A stretch of DNA of 64,000 bases from Neckera pumila (Eukaryota > Streptophyta > Bryopsida > Hypnales > Neckeraceae): assembly GCA_963969595.1 (NCBI GenBank), contig OZ018415.1, forward strand, positions 14,508,001 to 14,572,000, read 5' to 3'. Below the pieces are notes generated by a model that made no database searches, was not told where the DNA came from, and worked only from the letters and a program-made list of their open reading frames with translations. Below, piece after piece: positions 58,877-64,000 of the stretch. Position 1 is the stretch's first letter. Each line of letters begins with the position of its first letter. The position numbers were made by a program, and so were the translations under genes.

Positions 58877-60016
58877 ATGGACGCTTTTTCCAAGAAACAA
58901 AGTAATAAAAATATTGTGCCTAAAACTTCAAGTATGACAAAATGGGCTATTTCCAAGAAATTTATCAGACCAAAGGTTTCTATCATAATTCTATCATAAT
59001 TCTATTGTAATTCTTACTATCATAATTCTATAAAACTATTCTATTTTTGAAGCATTTTGCATAAACCAAATTTTGATGACAATGATTTCAACAATTCAAG
59101 TGTTTGTAAATTTTTAATTTAATTCTTGTAAAATATGAACAATATAAAAAACTCATATATTTAGTCTACAGTATTATATTATTTCAAATGATACAACCAT
59201 TACATGGTCAATGTCATATAACTTATGGTATTAATATTTTTACTTTATATTGAATTGAAATGGCATACAGCTATATCCATTATGCTTAACTGTATCTGCA
59301 ATAATCAGTTTATCAGGATTTTTGATAAATCGAAATTTAACAATAAATCCTGATGTTCGGTAAGAATTATTTGTATACTTTTTAATTTAAAACATACTAA
59401 TTCTTACTCTGTATGTATTCTACATGCTGCAATGATTACAATAATTATCAAAAAAACTAACAATAAAATCATCGTATAAATTTTTTTTTTAAATTATAAA
59501 TTTATAAAATTTTCATATCATATATCTATTTATATTTATACTAATTACTAATAAAAAGTACAAAGATTATTGGTTATTTCATTGAATGTGATGTATATAA
59601 AGGATATTTACATCTTCATTTTTATATGCTTCAAAATACTTGAAGTTATTGATGTAGAGCTGAAATATGTTACATTTGAATGTAGCAAATAATATAAAAG
59701 TGTGATTTTTTTTTTAAAAACCTGTAATAAATTATAGTTCAATGTGTTTATTTATAATCAAAGCTATGATTTGGATAAGTTAAAAGGTTTGATGAAAAAC
59801 AATGTGATTTTAGAGGTTAAATTTTAAAAGTGATGACTGCAGTGACCATTAACAATTGACTTTTCAAATTGGTGGTGTAGAATTAATAAAGATGATCGAG
59901 TTGCAGGAGTACTAAAGAACTATAAAGAAGGGAAAACATACTACAATCATCAACTTAGGAGTTATTTGAGATCACATTATCCTTCATATTTTGATCAATA
60001 TGAAAATTCAAAATGA
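58877..60016 (+). CDS. B12D / NDUFA4-like mitochondrial protein (three exons)
   Basis: The exons are 58877-58975, 59271-59359 and 59881-60016. The introns are 295 and 521 bp (donors AAAG|GTTTCT and TTCG|GTAAGA, acceptors CATACAG and GTGTAG). Phases 0, 2 and 1 chain to a TGA, giving 107 residues. Exon 1 gives a basic N-terminus ending FIRPK. Exon 2 gives LYPLCLTVSAIISLSGFLI, the single hydrophobic segment (about 34-52), then RNLTINPDV. Exon 3 gives RINKDDRVAGVLKNYKEGK and the HQLRSYLRSHYP region. The order RP-x-YPL, membrane segment, RN...NP-V, K-R-GV--N--EG--Y--H-LR is the B12D (PF06522) signature. Family members are small inner-mitochondrial-membrane proteins related to the complex I/IV-associated NDUFA4. 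The N-terminal 33-residue part is longer than the roughly 15-20 residues usual before the motif. Codon use is very AT-rich. All key residues appear intact. Confidence 0.85.
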
Positions 60017-61313
60017 ATCAATATACATAATTTTAATATTGATTTAATAATATTTTGTGATTGATTGAGCAAAATTTTCTAAAATAGAAAGTAGATAAAA
60101 TTTCATTAATATTCTATTTAGTAATTTTATAAACATTATTTCATTTAAAAACTGAATAATATTTTTACATACAAAATATGATACCGTAAAAAAAAAAAAC
60201 TTGCATAAGCTCTATAATCAATGTAATACTATACATTTGAATCTATTAATCTGGTTTGTTTTTATAAACATTTGTACAAATTTTCTTTATAATTGAAAAT
60301 TTTCAAAAGTTTAATATGGCATGAATCCAAACTTTAGTCTTTCATAATCCCAACCTCATGTATATTAATTGAATGAGAGACAAATATGACTTAAAAAGTA
60401 AACACATTGCGTTTACTTATGCAAACTCTATTTTCATACCCTTTTTATTTCTAAATGTTTAAATAATTATTTTAATTAATTGTTTAATCTTTTGTAAAGG
60501 CATAATTTGGATTTGGATTTATAATGTTTATATATTAATAATTTGCCTAAAGGTATATTCTATATTCAAATATGTTACAATCATAGGAATGAAACAACAT
60601 CAACATAAGAAACATAACTTTTATATCCTTTGATAAATTCAAGCATACATATTAGATTCTAAATATATTTATTGTCATATTTGTTGTCAAAATTTAATTT
60701 CCACGTTTCAGTTCAAGAAGTTATAACCTATCAAATAATGATATGTGTCACTTTTGACGAGCAAGAAACAATTATAAATATTATCCAATTACTTTGTAGA
60801 GACATAAAATTATTTCACGTAAATGACTAGTAGCTAATGCAAAAAATTATATAAAATTTTGAGCTTTGTAATATTAAGCTTTATACATCAAACAAATCAT
60901 ATTAATATAATATTGCTCATGTGTCAACAACAACACCAATTAAAAGAATTGTGTTCAAAAAAATAGTATTTTGCTAAAACACCTATTAAAAGTTCAAGAC
61001 ATAATCACTCAAACTTTAAGAATGTTTCCAAGGTTTTTTTCAAGATACGATACAAAAATTAATTCATTTCATTCAATTTCAAGTAACTAACATGAAATGT
61101 TTTCTATTCACTTTTCACTTTTCAACTTGACAATTTTGAGCATTCATGCCAATGTTCACTATCTCTCTCTATATAGGTTAGTTTTTTTTTCTTTTTGTGT
61201 CATGATAATACCACAAATGTGTATGGTCCTAAGATAATATTGATGCCATTAATATATTTATTTAAAAATAAAAGGTGTTAGCTATTTGTTTAACAAGATT
61301 TGGATGTGCTAAT
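60017..61313. other. Unassigned AT-rich sequence
   Basis: No exon, tandem repeat or TIR recognised. It contains short CTCTCTCT and poly-A runs only. Confidence 0.4.
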
Positions 61314-61317
61314 TTAA

Positions 61318-62804
61318 CCCTTCAAGTCCCAAGGCCATTTTTCTGTCAAAAAACACTCAAAACTGCCATTTTTGCTACGTTCATCCAAGAAAACAAAAAG
61401 AACCATTTTTTTAATCTAACCATAATACTATATCCTTCACTTGTCGAAGATTATGTGGTAAAAATTTCATGAAGTTTGACCATGTAGATTGGAAGATATT
61501 AGCATTCAAAGTTGAAAAAGAAAGTTTTTTTGAAAACTGGCTTGCAATTTGACCTCTATTTGTGGAAAATGTTTGCTCTACAAACTTTGAACTTAAAAAT
61601 TTCTATGTTGAAGAATTGAGTTGAAAGTCTTGAAAAAAGAATTCGAAAAAAAACACTTGATTTTTATTCTTTAAAAATTTATTAAGTAGAAGTAGGTCCA
61701 AGATTGAAAAAAACTAAACTATTAATAGCTTTAAGATGGGATTGAAACACAATAATCTCAATGGTGAGATTGTTTTAGCAACCAAATACTCCCTCTATCC
61801 GACTAAAAACCTCCAAAAAGCTTCCATACAAGGTATTAACTATATTTTTAGTCTTTGTGTTAGTGATACATGCATTCAAAAATCAAAAACCCTTCCCTCA
61901 CATCTCCTTACATAGATTGATCTATGTAAAATCTCCAACTTAGGCGTCATCGTTTAAGCACCCAAAATTCATGCGGAAAGTATCATATTTGAGCATAGTT
62001 TGTGAATGCTGCCAGCTCCATCATTTTTGATGATTAAAAGGTTGGTGGCAACAATGGATTCTAAGAACATTTGACCCAACCCAAATACCTGCAAGAAGGA
62101 ACCCTGGCCTACTTCATAAACAAATTTTCATAGTGCCAAAGTGGTCATCAAATCCATCGTTGTTTGAGGAAGCACAACAAGTAAGAGGTACCTCACATAG
62201 GCAAGGCCAAGCTTTCTAGAAGAGGAATGCTCCCTAATCTCTTAACTTGCCCCCCACGTGGTCATTCAACACGGCCAATGCATACTCAACAGTCAAAATT
62301 ATAAAATGGAGCTTTTTAGTGGGACATAAATTGTGCCTGATTTGGAGTTTTTTAGTAGGATAGAAGGAGTACAACCTTGTCAAACAATTTTTTTGAAAAA
62401 TTGTAAAAATGGCATTCAAAAATGAACTATAGTTTTTTTTTCAAGAAGATGTTTAGATTGCCCCAAAAAACAAGATTGTCCTTAATTTTTTCATTATTAG
62501 TCCAAATAGAATAATCAAAGCTTCACATGTAGACAAACTATAATACTTTAGGAATTTAAAAAAAATTATTTTGACTTTTTGCAATTTTTTTTGTATTGCT
62601 CGTTGGTTTTAGTTCTAAGCTTTTTTTGTGGTATAACTTTTGCTCCTGGTCACCAATTGAAACAAAAGTTGTATTGCCATATAGCTAATCAATCCATTTT
62701 TCTATCTTATGAGAAAGTTTAAAAAAGTTTAACAAGGAATTGAGGTTACAAGAACCTGCCCAAAATCCAATTTGTTCTTTGAAGAGACAATGGGACTTTA
62801 GGGG
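61318..62804 (-). mobile_element. TTAA-family element, subfamily C, split by a Stowaway-like MITE
   Basis: TTAA lies at 61314-61317 and 62805-62808. It starts CCCTTCAAGTCCCAAGGCC and ends TGGGACTTTAGGGG. Without the 581-bp insert it is about 906 bp. It keeps the uninterrupted TTAA at 61411-61414 that is the empty site for the A insertion in the C copy at 4473. Confidence 0.78.
61789..62369. mobile_element. Stowaway-like MITE (581 bp) nested in a TTAA element
   Basis: The left end CTCCCTCTATCCGACTAAAA is inverted at the right end as TTTTAGTAGGATAGAAGGAG. TA flanks both sides (61787-61788 and 62370-62371). It interrupts the C element between parts that are adjacent in the other C copies. Confidence 0.78.
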
Positions 62805-62984
62805 TTAAAATACCAAACCCCAAATATTCTTGTTTTTATTCTAGATTTGTATGAACTTAAAAAAATGATTTTTTCTTTAACATAAATTGAATTGCAACAA
62901 TTGTATTAGTGACCTTATTAAACTACACCAATCTGTACAGTAAAAAATAATTTTTTATTTATTTTGTGTGTATAGTATAAATAT

Positions 62985-63515
62985 ATCAGAACATGAAAAC
63001 CATGACTATGTTCTTGGCACCTTTGGAAGCTTAGGAAAGACAAATGTATCTTTGGATAAATTCAAAAAATGTTTCCTAGAAAAATAAAATTCTATAAGTG
63101 TGTTCCAAAGCTTAGGTTTAGCAAAATGAACTTTGTAAATAATTTATAATTGTATAGGCTTCCATCTATCAATGGAAAGTCATTTTCACTAATGAATGTA
63201 AAAACAAAGTGAGTTCTTCATTTATAAATATTATCCATTGTTGTAGATAATTCTGAGATAGATATATTGTATAAATTAAAATTTGCAAGAGCATATTCAA
63301 CATCTAATAATTATGATGACGTGTAACAATGAGTAAATTACTTTTTTCACCTTATAAGCAACATCTCAAGAATTCTGCATACTTATTTATAAAGTATTCA
63401 AATTATGAATTATTAATATATTTGAATCATCTTAGACGTAAAAAAATACACAAAAATATCCATTTCAATTATAGAATCTACCACAAAAGACACAAGAATG
63501 TTCCTATCTTATGAA
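62985..63515 (+). other. Cluster of exon-like fragments, unproven
   Basis: Three short plus-strand stretches read like protein: DYVLGTFGSLGKTNVSLDKF (about 63003-63062), NSEIDILYKLKFARAYSTSN (about 63248-63310) and a 61-codon frame at 63329-63514. Acceptor-like AGs precede the first two. The gaps between them are too short for normal introns and the phases do not chain, so this may be a decayed gene or chance in AT-rich DNA. Confidence 0.2.
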
Positions 63516-64000
63516 AATAGGAAATAATTTCATCTCAATTTGACGAATCAATGGCCTTAATGTTTGAAATCCTTATCACAAAATCCTTATCACATTCTCA
63601 ATTCTAGTCCTATTGGTTGTCTGTATTTACAATTTGGTGAAGAATCAAAGGTTTTATACTGTTCTTGCGCTCACTTGTCAAAGATCAATTCATGCTTTCA
63701 AATAAGTTGAAGAACCTCTAGTCATTCTTGTGATAATAATTCTTTGATGGTGTAGAAGTGTTAGAGTTAATACTCTAAAGGCCCTATTTTTTTATATGGA
63801 AACAATATAAGTTTTGAATTAAAGTGGCTTGGGGATTTTGCCTTCATGTAGTTGGCATTTGATTGTTTGAAATTGGAAGGACTAGTGAGAATTCTTTGTG
63901 CATGGAGAGCATAAAGTGAACATTATATTTGAAATCATATTGCACGCATATGCTTATAGACACAAAAATATGCCTGTGATATTCTATAATGTTGTGTTAA
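63516..64000. other. Unassigned AT-rich sequence at window end
   Basis: Nothing recognised. Confidence 0.4.

Noticed and set aside
58765..58986. 73-codon minus-strand frame
   Set aside because: It is antisense to exon 1 of the B12D gene.
1..64000. tRNA, rRNA or CRISPR array
   Set aside because: I looked for tRNA T-loop GTTCRAATC-type arms and for regularly spaced identical repeats and found none that fit.

Overview
The window looks like nuclear DNA of a land plant. It is strongly AT-rich and gene-poor, its genes carry spliceosomal introns, and it holds many plant-style MITEs, including Stowaway-like ends of the CTCCCTCCRTCCC type with TA target duplications. Two small genes belong to families common in plants: a B12D/NDUFA4-like protein and the short N-terminally anchored MCPLR-type protein. 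I cannot fix the species. A non-seed plant is possible but is only a guess.

Genes are few. (1) 34463-35270 (+): a two-exon gene for a 92-residue membrane-anchored protein in a local GC-rich island. (2) 45603-52606 (+): a six-exon, AT-rich gene for a predicted 741-residue coiled-coil protein with a duplicated 44-residue module; every splice phase agrees. (3) 58877-60016 (+): a three-exon B12D-family gene whose parts are all too short to appear as long ORFs. (4) 55610-57522 (+): a weaker two-exon candidate. No tRNA, rRNA or CRISPR array was seen.

Most of the rest is transposable-element debris. The dominant component is a family of about 0.9-kb non-coding elements, with shorter 0.5-kb relatives, bounded by TTAA + CCCCTAAAGGACC and its inverse. 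I count about twenty full, nested or broken copies. They have no ORF, fall into related subfamilies (here called A, B, B' and C), occur in both orientations, and insert into one another and into other repeats exactly at TTAA. Five insertions can be compared with an empty paralogous site inside this same window, and two copies abut sharing one TTAA. This is the behaviour of a piggyBac-like TTAA-specific family.

Layout: 0-8 kb, TTAA elements, a LINE fragment and CACTA-type MITEs; 7.6-9.5 kb, a local duplication with a MITE present/absent pair, two hairpins and a Stowaway element; 9.7-13 kb, mixed unique sequence and LINE tails; 13-33 kb, dense nested TTAA elements, a duplicated block with a 73-bp minisatellite, a transposase remnant and a LINE; 33-36 kb, gene 1; 36-45 kb, MITEs, a composite palindrome and more TTAA elements; 45-60 kb, the AT-rich gene cluster with TTAA elements in one intron and downstream; 60-64 kb, a TTAA element split by a Stowaway-like MITE, then exon-like scraps.

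The genes show no sign of an operon or shared pathway. The organising theme is repeated nested insertion around a few intact genes.
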